A stretch of 64,000 nt of DNA from Odobenus rosmarus divergens (GCF_000321225.1 NW_004450331.1:1339627-1403626); one strand, 5' to 3'. Counted from the stretch's first letter, positions 43,138 through 55,134 are shown. Numbers and translations: made by a program. The notes: a model not told the origin generated them from the sequence alone.

Positions 43138-46082
43138 CTCAGGAAGAGAAACATAAAAGATATTTTCAGAAGCATCCTTTTTCTTTTGATTTTTAAAAAA
43201 TACTCCCTAACAATGTTTGTCTCATGGTCAGAACCTCAAATTAGTTCTGAGAAGCTCCAAGGAATCTTCAGAACATACTTCCCTCTGATCCGGGTCCGGT
43301 CTCCTCATACACGTGTAAATCAAGGGCTTGCCCCGTGGGCTTTGTCAGCCCTGCCACTCTGGGGATCTGTGGCCATCAGTCACCAGCAAGGAGCCTCGGA
43401 CAGTTCCAAGCTTTGAGAAAAGCCAGGAAAAAGTGAAATCCATATCCTGCCCCAAACAACTACATCTCACGCTCCTCCTCTGTCCCCAGTGCCATAGACC
43501 CCACCCTTCCCAGAGGCTCAGGAGGCAAGGGAACAATTCCAGAAGCTTCGTTAACCATGCATCCAGGTTCCCTCAAATATCCTGACCATGAGAGCCAAGG
43601 CATTCCTGAGAAGCCAGGCAATGCTCAAGATGGTTTGCTCGGAAGCAGGGGCCTGACCTATGTCTTGTTCTGCCAGCATCGCTTCATACTGTTCTGCTTC
43701 AGCGTGCACATGACGAGCTGCATCACTGAATGACCCTGTTGCTTTAACATCGTATTATTTTTATTGGGCATTATTTTACTTGTGCTTCCAAACAAGGAGC
43801 TAATGGATAATAGATGATTGGTGGCATGTTAATTTTTTTTTGAAAGCTCTTTAATTGTAGAGCCCTGCTAAATTTACTCTCCATCTTACCACTTAGGTCA
43901 TCTGATATTTGTTACTCTACTTAAGTCGTATTAATGAGCTTTAAGCTAAGATGTATAGTACTTTCATTGTGGGATAAATCACAGGATAATAATTCTCCAT
44001 GAATAATTCACTGTGTCCCAAAGATATTTTCTGGAGATTATTATATAACGATCCACAAGTTATGTCACGGCAATTTTTGTTACAGAAATTTCATCGGTAC
44101 AAATATTAACTTTTGTTAATATACAGATATATTAAGATACTACAAATGCCAAGATAAAGCACTAAGCTGTTATGTACATTGTTTTTCCCTATACGTTTTT
44201 ATTTTTAAAGCTTTCAGAATTAGGATTTGAAAACAGAAAATGAAAACTATCAAGGAAGAAAAAGAAGGAAAATTATTTGGATACTTGAATGTATTTTTGG
44301 AGAAAATACAAGAAGTGCCAGAGGGGAAGAAAAGGAACCTCAGAGGCTCTTGATTTAATGGAGTGTGGCAGGCATAAGTCAGGCACGGGCACTCTCTACC
44401 TCTGTGTCAGTCATACTGAAGAAAAGTAAGAAAGGCAGGAAGACCTAACACCCCTATGAAACCGTTTTCCTGAATATACTTTCTTTAATCCAGGCACATG
44501 ACCATGCATGTGTATCATAACAGGACACTCTTGTTGAAAATTATTCACCTCTGAAAAGTAATTTCCACTTTCTAAGGACAATATAGATAGGACATTTTGA
44601 GAGAATTATTACACTCAAATTTCTCCAAGTGATGAAAAATATTGCCAGACTCCTGTCATTTTATTCTACCTCGAAAGAGTCTGTTTTATCCTTATTACAA
44701 ACTCTTTGTGGATGAAGGAAAAAAATGAAGCATGAAGATGCATAAAAGCCTGGCAGAAGGCAGCAAAGATTCTCAGTAAACACAATGAAAAGCAGATGCA
44801 CAGCCATGGTAGGACTGCATATTTAAAAGTGGAACCTTCCTTGAAAATACATAACTGTCAATGCTGCAGAACAATAACACAGAAAAATAAGAAAATATAT
44901 CCTTGAGCTTCTGCTGAACACACTATAGGCATGACCCCACTTGAAGCAATATCTAACAATCAGGGAATCATCCACAATACGTATGACTGTGATAATGTTC
45001 ATTGTCTTCATTTGGCAGAAACCAAGCAATTATTGGTAATATTATGGTAGCACATTTATGCAGAATGTAAACATCAACTCTGAATAATACTTCACGTTAT
45101 TTAGGGGACAAAACAGAACTGAAGAATGAAAAAAAGTAACAGATGTGATGAATTAAATCATTTTGAATAAGAGAAGAAATGTTTAAGAAATATTCGGTTA
45201 TATTGGATACAAGTCCTGATACAAACTTTGTAGAACAGTTAATAATTACCATCAGGTTCCTCGTTTCTCAAATGCGACTATTCCCCTCTTTGCACATTTG
45301 ACCTTTCAAATGTTGTCTAATAGGCAAAAAAATATTGCATGGATTCAGGAGACCACTTATTAAAAAACTACATCTAAACAAAACATAATTTGAAAATACA
45401 GGAATATATACTGCTGCAAATATATGTAGGAAACATAATGAATCGCAACAGAAAACCCTCTAAAATACTTCTAGGACATTCTATATTTCTTATTCTGTGT
45501 ACACTAGTGAATAATACAGCAAAAATCTCTTTTGACACTTGAGTCTTTAAAATATTGCCTGAGACCTTTACAGCTACATGAAATACAGAGTTGCATTAAA
45601 AAACATGTTTAACAAACCTAAATTTGAGGCCAGTTTCAAAAGCCAAATGGAAAGATTGAGTTAAAAGAGCTGTATGCAATAATCACTTAAAAACTGATGA
45701 TTTTATTGATAAAGACCTTAGAATGCAAGCCAAGGTACACTTCTGAAAAAATATCAGCTTGAAGCTTTATTTACTTGGTAATCATTTTAGACGATAGATG
45801 AAGTAAAATTAATGACACAAGCCAAATGATGCAGGAGCCAAATTCAATGTGCATAATGACCTTGACAGCATCAAAGAAATTAAGAAACTCTTTGAAGACA
45901 ACTAGTGATTATGTTTATCAATCATCTGTTACTGATGCTAAATAAATTGCAGAATCTCTTGATTTTGACACCAACTTATCCACCATAGATAGATAGATAA
46001 AGATCTTTGAAAGTCTCATGATCAGGCCTTCCATGACCCCCAACTATATTTTAAAGTCAGTTTCTTTTTTCTACATTAGATA
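43138..46082. other. AT-rich region without recognised elements
   Basis: About 3 kb with no SINE, LINE or LTR that I can identify. Frames are short and broken. Low repeat content makes this the best place here to look for conserved non-coding sequence. Confidence 0.45.
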
Positions 46083-46098
46083 CAGTAATTTCATTATT

Positions 46099-46289
46099 TT
46101 TTAAAATTTATTTACTTGAGAGAGGGTAAGAGAGAGTGAGAGCAGGCAAGAGAGAGAGCACACAGAGGAAGAGAGAGAAGCAGTCTCCCCTCTGAGCAGA
46201 GGGCCCAACACAGGGCTCAATCCCAGGACCCTGGGATCATGACCTGAGCCGAAGGCAGACGCTTAACGACTGAGCCACGCAGGAGCCTC
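46099..46289 (-). mobile_element. Carnivore SINE (SINEC)
   Basis: Reverse-oriented copy with extended GA-rich part. The 16-bp duplication at 46083-46098 and 46290-46305 has one difference (cagtaatttcattatt / cagttatttcattatt). Confidence 0.95.
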
Positions 46290-46321
46290 CAGTTATTTCA
46301 TTATTAAAAGAAAGGTTTACA

Positions 46322-46509
46322 GGGGCTCCTGCGTGGTGCAGTCAGTTAAGCATCAGACTCAGTTTCAGCTCCGGTCATGATCTCAGGTTCATGTGATCAA
46401 GCCCCACGTTGGGCTCCCTGCTCAGCATGGAGTCTACTTAAGATTCTCTCTCCCTCTGCCTCTGCCCCTCCCACCTCTAAAATAAATAAATAAATCTTAA
46501 AAAAAAGAG
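46322..46509 (+). mobile_element. Old carnivore SINE
   Basis: Forward copy of the older type ('catcagactcagtttcagct', 'gagtctacttaagattctct'). Duplication aaaggtttaca / aaagatttaca lies at 46311-46321 and 46510-46520. It forms an inverted pair with 46099-46289. Confidence 0.95.
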
Positions 46510-46861
46510 AAAGATTTACAATACTGAAAGAATATCACAGACATCCCAGTTTTCTGGATGACATGTAATTGGAAAGATTAAGATAGAGGTAAGCGATTCT
46601 AATGATGTACCACTGCTTTAGAACATCAATTTTGCTATTGAAATTAACTTGTAAACAGAGTAAGAGATGTGATATTGATGGGTCACCATGTATGAGGAAC
46701 TGAAAACTTGAAATTGCTTTCCAAATTCTAATATGTGTCTCTTCTGACATTAGACTATATTTACAGCAATCATTCACCAGGAATTTCCAAGTACTTTTGT
46801 AACTTTCAGGATATAGCTAACTTGGCCAGTGGGGAATATAGCTTCTCAAAATTCAATTTTT

Positions 46862-47051
46862 TTTTTTTTTTTGAGAGGGGGAGGTAGGGGGAGGGGCAGA
46901 GGGAGAAGGAGAGAGAATCTCAAGCAGGCTCTCAAGCAGGCTCTATGCCCCATGCTGAGCCAGACATGGGCTCAATCCCACGACCCTGAGATCATGACCT
47001 GAGCTGAAATCAAGAGTCGGATGCTTAACCGACAGAGCCACCCAGGCGCCC
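46862..47051 (-). mobile_element. Old carnivore SINE
   Basis: Reverse copy with a long T-run, a small internal duplication of 'ctcaagcaggct' (46919-46942) and head complement 'gacagagccacccaggcgcc'. The duplication ctcaaaattcaattttt lies at about 46845 and 47052-47068. Confidence 0.95.
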
Positions 47052-47068
47052 CTCAAAATTCAATTTTT

Positions 47069-47689
47069 ATTTAAAAAAAAACCCTAAGTTTATGTTGTAT
47101 CTGAGGATTATATTAGAGGAAGACTATCAAATATAGCAATTATCTCTAAAGAAAATGAGATATTGGAGATATTGGAGCAAGAAAGCATTGAAACTGCCAA
47201 AAGATACTATTTCTGTGGAAAGCAAGACAAATAACTATTTTAAAACAAAGTATTAACATCTTAGTGATATTGAATTCCCCTAATTGTTCTCATTAAAATT
47301 TTAGGCATTCTATTATTGGATCATGTGTAATTTGTGTAATTTATACAGAAGTGATATAAACTTTACGTCTATTATAATATTGTTGAAATAATTTTTATTA
47401 TAGAAAAATGCAAAATATGCTAAGTAACAACATGATTTTACTTAAGTAAAGGCACCTTTTCCTAATCACAAAGCCAGGTGTGTCTTCCTTGACACCATAT
47501 CCGAGAAGGAGGGATCTCTAGCCCATTCCTCCCCTCCTTTCTCCACCTCCATAGGATTTGGAACAATTTCATGTGGCCTATGAACCTAAAGTGGTTGCAA
47601 AAGTCTGCATGTATGTGCACTTGTGCCTTTTTTCCCTGGGGCAACTGTCCCTGCCTCTAAAAGATCAAGAACTATTATTTCAGACTGCC
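47069..47689. other. AT-rich unrecognised sequence
   Basis: No gene or repeat recognised. Confidence 0.4.
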
Positions 47690-47890
47690 ACCGTGGTTCT
47701 CACACTTGAGCATGCATTAGAATCACCGGGCGGGAGGTGGGGGGGCTTGTTAAACCGCAGGTTATTGGCCCATCCTCAGAGTTTCTAAAATTCAGCAGAT
47801 CTGGAATAGGGCCCAAGGATTTGCATTTCTAACAAGTATCCAGGGGATGCTGTCGCTGCTGATCTAGGAACCACATCAGAGAACTGCCGC
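47690..47890 (-). mobile_element. MER5A-like element, reverse
   Basis: 'gtggttctcacacttgagca', 'agaatcaccgggcgggaggt', 'gatttgcatttctaacaagt' and 'gatgctgtcgctgctgatct' follow MER5A in reverse. Confidence 0.75.
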
Positions 47891-47963
47891 TTTACAATGT
47901 CAGCAGCGGTCAGGCTCCAGAGGCTCCACCAGCCGAACCCTGTGTATTAACTACACCGTCTTA

Positions 47964-47977
47964 CCAGCAGAGGGCAA
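47964..47977 (+). promoter_or_regulatory. CTCF-like core motif, site 1
   Basis: The sequence ccagcagagggcaa matches the CTCF core CCASYAGRKGGCRS at 13 of 14 positions. It lies just after a MER5A-like element and 53 bp before a second motif in the same orientation. Confidence 0.4.
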
Positions 47978-48016
47978 GCCCACGTTTATTCCAACTTGTA
48001 GCAATAGCATCTTCCA

Positions 48017-48030
48017 TCACTAGGTGGCAG
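48017..48030 (+). promoter_or_regulatory. CTCF-like core motif, site 2
   Basis: The sequence tcactaggtggcag matches the CTCF core at 13 of 14 positions (only the first base differs). Same strand as site 1, which strengthens both. Confidence 0.45.
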
Positions 48031-48594
48031 CACCTGCCTACAAATCCCTATATACAGGTCTCCCATAAATTAAAAAAAGTAATCCCAAAAGCAAGGTAAG
48101 AAAGTTACAGGAACAGCCTTTGTCTACAAACTGGATGATAACCTAATTCTGACAAATGATCAAAATGTCTATCTGTTAAGAATACATGCCCATGCAAATC
48201 AGGCTTCCGGTACGAGTAAAAAATAACACCGTTTGAGAGAAGAAGGAGCTCGATGCTATGTAGATGCCCCTGAATGGGGTTTCATAGTTCTCCGTCTGAT
48301 GATTTGGAAATGTCCCTCTGTGGAAAGTCCTGGGCTGGATGCTGCAAAATTACCCAAAGAGATCATTAAAAAAAATACGGATCCCTCTCCCTCCACCCCC
48401 CATTCTAATGAAGCAAATCTGGGGTTAGGCAGTGGCTGTCGTATTTGTAACGGGTGTCCCAGTCGATTCTGAGACACAGTCATGTTTTGGCTACTTGCAT
48501 CTGTACATTTAATACACGTAAACCACTGCTTAGGTATGAATATTTGGATATTTCCACCTTTCGCAAAGTGGTTCTTCCTAGGTTCAGACATCAC
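48031..48594. other. Mostly unrecognised sequence
   Basis: A weak MER5-like block may lie at about 48330-48450. A 155-codon minus frame (48256-48723) overlaps repeat sequence, so it is not called. Confidence 0.4.
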
Positions 48595-48830
48595 AGCAGT
48601 TACAAATGCAGAAGAGCTACGCTGTCCAATGCAGTAGCCACGAGCCACACATGGCCTTGGAACACACGAAATATGGGTGGTCTGAACTGGAGATGTGCCG
48701 TCAGTGTTAACACCAGATTTCAAAGACTTGGTAGGGGAAAAAAAGGAGATAAATTATTTTTACTGTGACTACCAGAAAAATTAAATTACATAGGTGGCTC
48801 ATAATCTATTTCTCCTGGACAGGCTAATTG
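48595..48830. mobile_element. DNA-transposon fossil ('tagccacatgtggct' family)
   Basis: 'gctgtccaatgcagtagcca', 'cgagccacacatggcc', 'gatttcaaagacttggtagg' and 'ttaaattacataggtggctc' are collinear with a widespread hAT-like non-autonomous element. Confidence 0.65.
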
Positions 48831-49384
48831 GAGGATGTGAGTAACTTTGAAAAGAATGGCGGGGGGGGGGGAATGGAAAGCAGAACACAGCAGGCTCAGG
48901 GGAAGAAGTTTTGACCTCCTGGCATTGGAACAGCATTCCTGGGCCCGGGCCTCACACTCTGGCAGCTGGGCCTGGAAGCTTCCCTCCGCCTACAGACAGC
49001 ACTTGGGCAGCTTCTCCATGAATGAGTTTCCAAGGGAAGCCCAAGCTTGACTGTGAAAACTCAGAAAACGCTCACTCTCCAAAGAGGTCGAGTCTGAAAC
49101 AGACTGGGTGTTATGCACCTGCCAGAACTCAGAGGGGAGTTTAACGTAGGAAAACAGTGTGGTTACTACAAGTGGTTCTTGGTGTGTGGGCTCACCCACA
49201 GGGACCTATTTAACCTTGACGGGGGCTGAAAAACTGTCCTTTCCAAGCAGACAAAACCTCGACTGCAGATAATTAAAACCGTGTTTGTTTGTCTGTTTGT
49301 TCTTTGTTTACTTATTAGAAATCACCTCTCTGCAGTCCCGGTTCTGTGCTCCAAGAGAGAAAAGCAGGTTTATCCTAAGCTGGG
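48831..49384. other. Unrecognised sequence
   Basis: A G-run near 48859-48870 is the only notable feature. Confidence 0.4.
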
Positions 49385-49590
49385 GTTCTCGGTCCTCAAG
49401 CATAGTCCCCTGTGTCAGTAGTACCAGCATCATCTGAGAACTTCTTAGAAACGCACATTCTCAAGTTTTTACCCCAGACCTTAGGAATCAGAGACTCTGC
49501 AGGTGGGGCCCAGCAGTTATGGCTTTGAGCGGCTGTCCAGGTGATTGTGAGGATGCACCCTTACCTAAGATGGAGAAACACTGATCTAGA
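49385..49590 (+). mobile_element. MER5A-like element
   Basis: 'cagtagtaccagcatcatct', 'cttagaaacgcacattctc', 'ggtggggcccagcagttat' and 'gtccaggtgattgtgagg' match MER5A. Confidence 0.8.
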
Positions 49591-49689
49591 GAAAGAGGAG
49601 GCTGTCTAAAGGGAAGCCCAAGAGCATTGAAAGCAGTTGATGGAAATTGCTCCCTGCTGCATCTGCTGACATTAGGAAGCCATGTGGTG

Positions 49690-50135
49690 AGCCAGTGAAG
49701 GACCTCGACTTTGGATTCAGGACAACCTGGCTTCCCAGTTGAGCTCCATTCCCTACTGGGTGACCTGCCATAGCTATTAAGCTTTTCTGAGCCTTCTCTG
49801 CCATCTAAAAGATGGGGGGGAGGGGCACCTGGGTGGCTCAGTCGTTAAGCGTCTGCCTTTGGCTCAGGTCATGATCCCAGGGTCCTGGGATCGAGCCCCG
49901 CATTGGGCTCCCTGCTCGGCGGGAAGCCTGCTTCTCCCTCTCCAACTCCCCCTGCTTGTGTTCCCTCTCTCGCTGTGTCTCTCTCTGTCAAATAAACAAA
50001 TAAAATCTTAAAAAAAAAAAAAAAGATGGGGGAAATAATACATCTTGTGTACGATTCTAATTGGGAGTAAATGAGCCACTGTCTGGGGGAAAAAAAGCGG
50101 CACAGCGTTCTGGGTACAGAGCAGGGGATTATTTT
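49690..50135 (+). mobile_element. MIR SINE split by a young carnivore SINE
   Basis: Left half: 'tttggattcaggacaacctg', 'ttttctgagccttctctgcc', 'atctaaaagatgggg'. Right half resumes 'gggggaaataatacatcttg'. The young SINE entered within the MIR's 'aaaatgggg' block. Confidence 0.7.
49822..50020 (+). mobile_element. Carnivore SINE (SINEC), youngest type
   Basis: Almost consensus throughout, with an A15-type tail. The duplication aaaagatggggg lies at 49807-49818 and 50021 onward. Near-perfect head, middle and tail suggest a recent insertion. Confidence 0.97.
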
Positions 50136-51799
50136 TAGTTAGACACAAGTAGACATCCAGAATGCTTGGAAAAAACCACCTGAGAACTTCCGTGGTATCA
50201 TTCCATCATTAGTATCCTATCTGTGCCTGAAACATGCTTGCTCTTTTCATGGAAATTACTTATTTTCCATGATTAGTCAATGAATCTACAGTTTTATCTA
50301 ATCTCATTCTTGCTTAATTGACTCATAAAAGTTTTATCTCCTCGGTTCTATTGAATCAGGTTGGACGACCGTGAGCACCCCACAAGATTTTTGAGGGTTC
50401 TACTTTCTTTTCCTTCTCACGATATGGCTCTGGAGGCTGGTTTTGGTTAAGACAAACTAGTGTGTTAGTATTTCTGTGCGGGGACCCGGACGCTCATTCC
50501 TGGGTTTGCTGCCTTCCTGAGTCTGTCTCATGAAATGCATGAGGCTTTGATATCAGGGCTGCTTGCTGACCCAACAGTGACACTGGACTATGGGAAGATC
50601 TGCCCAGGGTCAGAAGCAGCAGGCTGCACTCACAGGTTTTCTTTCCTGGGTCTCTGAAGCATTGCAGGGAAGAGGTCACGTATCAGGAAATGTCATTTTC
50701 AAAGGACCTAAGATGGGATGAGTCATCGGCAAATATGTACCACAGCAGCTCTTCCCCAACAGGCACTACCAGTTCAGGCAGCCTCCTGGGTTTGTCAGAC
50801 AGGCGGCAGAAACAGCCCAGATCAGGCCAGATTAGGACTCTGAAACCAAGAATCCCCTGACTCTCACCTCTCACTGGTTTCCCCTGTCAGGTCGCGAGTG
50901 TTTATCATTCACGATCTACTTTCAGTACTCTGTGTGTTGGGGTGGATATCACCGGTGCTAAGACTTTCTTAGCCTACGGGGATCTCAAGTGAGCCTTAAA
51001 ACTCTTGGCTTCCCCTTCGGAAGGGGGAGAAAGTGCACTTCCCATTTCCTCGCTGCTGGCTCTAATGGGCCACAGGGCTGTGGTTGGAGAAGGAAGCCCA
51101 AGACCCAGCTCCCTTCCTGTCTCCCCAGCGTGTGGACACCAGGTGCTGGGGGGAGGGAAGGAGGCACCTGCTTCCCCCATAGCTCCCTTCCCAGAAAGTT
51201 CTAGACCACAAGAGAGACTGAAGGTACCCTCAAAATCATATGATTTCAGCAAACTGGGCTGCCCACAGCTGCGTCGACCCGTTCCCGGGGCATGGACAGC
51301 AGAGAAGACCTATTTAAAATCACTGAGGAGAGAATCAAGAGACATTTGACCTTCCATCTAAATGTGTTCCCAGCTGAGGGCACTCTTCTAAGGCTATAAG
51401 CTGCCTGCAACATTGAGAGACTCTTCTTGATTTTCGCTATGGGAGGCTGTCTCTGAGTCAGAGCCCTCTACTCATTCAAGAAGGTGTCAGCACACAAGCT
51501 CTCAGAAATGCCTCTCTTGGCTTCCCACTCTCGATGACCGTGGTAAAGAGGGTATATCTCACAAGCAAGCACCAGTTAACTGGTATTGATCCCGATCCAT
51601 AAATCTGAGGCTATCCCTTGGCTGTGAAGGAGACAGTGATTGGTTACTAATGTCTGCCCAAGGCATAATGTGATGAACAGTAGCCTCCATGTAGAACATT
51701 GGCCACCTCTCTTCTAGAGCAAGAATTCTTCAGTTTCTCAGCTTCAGCACGGGAAGACTCATTTACACTACTTACTTTACCCACATCTTGCTAAGCAAA
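50136..51799. other. Unrecognised sequence
   Basis: No repeats identified. Overlapping frames on both strands at 50985-51350 look like GC composition rather than coding. No carnivore SINE occurs again until 61791. Confidence 0.4.
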
Positions 51800-52045
51800 C
51801 ACAGACAAAAGAATGATAAACATTACAACAGATTGGGCCCCTGCTAGGTGAGAATCACTGCATCATGGATTGTCCGCATATTATCAGGGATCTTCTCGGA
51901 AGTTCCCGAAGGAAGAGATCATAGTGGCTCCTTTGGAGGAGGCTGCCAAGACAGAAAGAGGGCAAGCAATGCCTCAAAGTAGCATCGGTCGGGGTCAGTG
52001 TTTGAACCCAAGCTAGCCTGATTCAACAGCTGGTGCTATTTCCTC
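51800..52045 (-). mobile_element. MIR SINE, reverse
   Basis: 'caatgcctcaaagtagcatc' and 'cagtgtttgaacccaagcta' match reverse MIR. Upstream blocks are weaker. Confidence 0.6.
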
Positions 52046-52286
52046 CCACCTTAAACCACCTGCTCTCTCCAAACCTCTCATTCCTCGGCTGTGTCTGGTT
52101 CCTCCACTATGGTAAAATAAATACATGGTTAATTCATCAAGAAACAAAGCGTGTGAGACGTGGAAGCCACGCAGTAAGTAAATAGGAAGTGAATGAGCGC
52201 ACTGAGGTGGTATCAGCCCCTTTCCTGCCTCCAGGCACGGCCTGCGGGGAGAGCCCCCAAAGTCCAGGCCCCCCGAGGACACTCAC

Positions 52287-52526
52287 CTGGGCATGACTCC
52301 AGGCTCTGCACCCTTTCCTGACCTTGTAGGGCCCTGAAGAATTAAGGTTTCCGGTGCTTTCGTGTCTCCTGCCAATGTTTCCCCAGAACTCAAGACTTCG
52401 GTTTCCCTCTGCCTTCAGCGCATGTTGCGATGCAGCCAAACCCAGCTCCTTCAGGATGTAGTCCAAACCAGTGAGCGTGGACAGGACGTATGAAAGACTG
52501 TTGAAACAGTTTAAGGAATGAACCAT
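52287..52526 (-). CDS. Candidate first coding exon, 80 codons (unrecognised protein)
   Basis: Seen: on the minus strand an ATG in good context (aaaatgg) opens 80 codons exactly. It begins MVHSLNCFNSLSYVLSTLTG and ends CRAWSHAQ. It stops in phase 0 at a perfect donor 'cccag|gtgagt' (52287/52286). An in-frame stop lies three codons before the ATG. A 'tgttcctgcag' acceptor-like site 15 bp upstream of the ATG (ending 52542) could make this exon 52541-52287. Residues 11-30 are moderately hydrophobic and could form an amphipathic helix; no signal peptide or known motif is evident. I do not recognise the protein. It may be an alternative 5' exon of a larger gene, a lineage-specific exon or chance. 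Confidence 0.3.
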
Positions 52527-52673
52527 TTTAAGTCATGAATACTGCAGGAACAGCTTGGAGGCACTAAGGACTGCAGATGGCTGGAAAATGCATTTTGGAT
52601 GCAGAGGAAGGGGGAGAATGTGAATACAAGGAGAACTTTGGTTTTAATTTCAGGTTTGTTTATTGAGGCCCCA

Positions 52674-52691
52674 TGTGTATATATATATATA

Positions 52692-52728
<37 letters not shown>
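52674..52728. repeat. (TA)n(TG)n(TA)n compound microsatellite
   Basis: TA and TG alternations, about 55 bp. Likely polymorphic and error-prone in assembly. Confidence 0.95.
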
Positions 52729-52729
52729 T

Positions 52730-53599
52730 TCTTCCTATAAAATTAAGAAAATGAAAATAAGACGCCTCTAGGGGTGTATTATAGCATGACTTAACATTTC
52801 AAAAACGATCTTTAGATTCAAGGATTTTGGGGAATTGGAGACCATGATTGTTTTGTTAACCAAATTCCAGCCTAGTTAGAAACCACATGTACACAGCAAA
52901 TGAAGAAGTGGCTTACTGACTAATTGGTGGTGCTAACATCGCCTCCATTCATCACTGAACCCACACTGGTCCTTCTCACAGGGCCGATTATACAAATTGC
53001 TAAAACTGTCTTTTTTTCTCCTCATGGCAGGATGGAGAGAAGCTGTTTCTCTCTCTTAGAACTGCTTTCTCTGACTAACTCCTGACTCCTAGACCCTGAG
53101 TAAGGCACACAGACATGACCTTCACTTGAGGTGTGCCCATCCCTGTGGACAAGCAGGCCACTCGTCTAGACACACGTGCTCCGCTTGCCTCCAGGACCCC
53201 GCGCTCTGCCTCCCACCACAGCGGTGGCTCCTTCCATCCCCTTGGCAGCCTCTTCCCCACCTCTTAACCCTGACGGCCGGGGCTCAGTTCTCGGGGCTCC
53301 TCTTCTTCGTCTCCCGTGCTGACTTCCTCCAGTCTCATGCCTTCCGGAGCCCCTCAATGCCTAATGTGGAGCTCTCATCCAGACCTCTCCTCTGAGCAAC
53401 AGCCAATCTCCCCACCTTGTTGTCTAACGGCCTCCCTTCACTTTGCAGGTCTGGAGAGAATGCCTGGTCTCTCCCCAGACAATTCCACAGGAAGCCCTCC
53501 CATCATAGGAGTAGCACCTCCATCCTTCCAGGCGCTCCCGCCAAAGACCATGGGCTTTGACACCTTCATTCTCTGATAGCCAACCTACCATCCATTGGA
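52730..53599. other. Unrecognised sequence
   Basis: A good isolated acceptor, 'cttcactttgcag', ends at about 53449 with no fitting donor downstream. Frames on both strands at 53075-53395 overlap. C/T-rich sequence grades into the L2 that follows. Confidence 0.4.
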
Positions 53600-54138
53600 A
53601 CATCTGTTAGCTTCAAAACATATCCAGAATTAAACTCTTTCAGTCTCTTTCCTAATTCTTTTATTACCCCCTCGTCCACACACAGACACCCATTTCACTC
53701 AAAGGAAAAGCCAAAGTCATCACAATTGTCCCTAAGACTCTAACAGGCTTTTTCTCTCTGACCTCACCTACTCCTCTCCAGCCCCACTGGCCTCCTGGCC
53801 ATTCCCTAAGCACATGGGGCACCTCCTACCTTAGGACGTTGTCCCTGACTATTTCTACCTCCTTCAGAACTTTAAGCATCACTGGCTCAATGAGGTCTGC
53901 TTGGCCACTCCAAGCTCCAAATCCAAGCTCCAGGTCCCCCTGCTCCCTCCCAATCCCTTACTGGCAATACTTTTTCATAGGTCTTATCTTGGGCTATTTG
54001 TTGCCTATCACACCCATCAGGATGTAAGCTCCACGACAGCAAGGGTGTTTTTTCTGTTTCATTCACTGAATGAGGCCTAGAACAGTTTCTAGGCACGTGG
54101 TAGGTATTTAATAAATATCTATGGGATGAATGAATGAA
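53600..54138 (+). mobile_element. L2 LINE 3' end, sense
   Basis: 'aaaagccaaagtcatcacaa', 'ctgacctcacctactcctct', 'aggatgtaagctccacgaca', 'ctaggcacgtggtaggtatt' and the diagnostic tail 'gatgaatgaatgaac' are all in L2 order. Confidence 0.85.
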
Positions 54139-54559
54139 CACTACACACACACAAACCTTACATTTGAATCTTACTAAGGGAAATAACCATCTCAGGATTC
54201 TTCCTAGGATGAGCTGACCCTCCAAACACAGCCAAAGTCACTCTTCCATGTAACCCTGATTTTAGTCATTGCAGAAACAGCCCCAGATATCTAAAATGAA
54301 ACTGAAAGACAGTGTAATAATTTCATTTCTGCCTCTTAAATACCCAGCTCACCACATTCTGACAACTCTCCTAGCTGCCAAGAGCCATGGGCCCACTCTG
54401 AGGACAAGGCACATCCTGAACCCAGGGACAGGTACATTTGGTCACTGATTCCCCTAGGCCTCAGTGACCACAGAATGACCTTAATTCTCAGGAATTTCAC
54501 TGTATTACCAACATTTTTTGTTGCATATTTCTTCCCACAAGTATGTACAGTATTTAAAC

Positions 54560-54792
54560 TGACTGTATCTGAATCTTGATTCCAGAGAGACTGAGTTTCT
54601 TAAATCTCTCTATGTCTCAGTTTCCTCACCTGTAAAATGAAGATGGTGATAATACTAGTACCCAGCTCACAGATCTCTGGTGAGGATTGATTGCATGAAT
54701 GGATGCAAAGGGCTCAGAACAGTGCGGGGCACAGAGTAGGTGCTCAGGAAACGCCAGTCACTATCATCAGCCTTGTTATTATCACTATGCAC
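54560..54792 (+). mobile_element. MIR SINE
   Basis: 'ctcagtttcctcacctgtaa', 'gatggtgataatactagtac' and 'ggcacagagtaggtgctcag' give a well preserved MIR. Confidence 0.85.
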
Positions 54793-54900
54793 ACCAAACA
54801 CAGTATCTTTTTGGTTTTTTATTTCCAGCAGCTAGTACAGTGCCTGGGAAGCGCTTAGGAAAAGTCTGTTGGAAAAATGAGTGAATGAATGAATGAATGC
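54793..54900 (+). mobile_element. L2 LINE 3' tip with (GAAT)n tail
   Basis: 'cagctagtacagtgcctggg' and a tail of four 'gaat' units at the end mark an L2 3' terminus directly after a MIR. Confidence 0.75.
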
Positions 54901-55134
54901 AATGAACTATTTCAGTGCAGAGGCAATATGTTTTCATCTCCCTTTAGCACAAACCTAGCACCTAATAATTCTCAATAATTTTATGCTTGTTGAATTTTGA
55001 GCGAATGCCATATAGGAAGATTTCTGCACATATTCTGCATGGTACAGACAATTTTGGAAAAGCATAAAATAAACAAAACTACTGATAGCATGGAGGAAGT
55101 TGGGGTGGTGCTTAAGTTCTGGGAGATGAATAGA

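Noticed and set aside
48256..48723. 155-codon minus frame
   Set aside because: It overlaps a DNA-transposon fossil and has no protein-family features.
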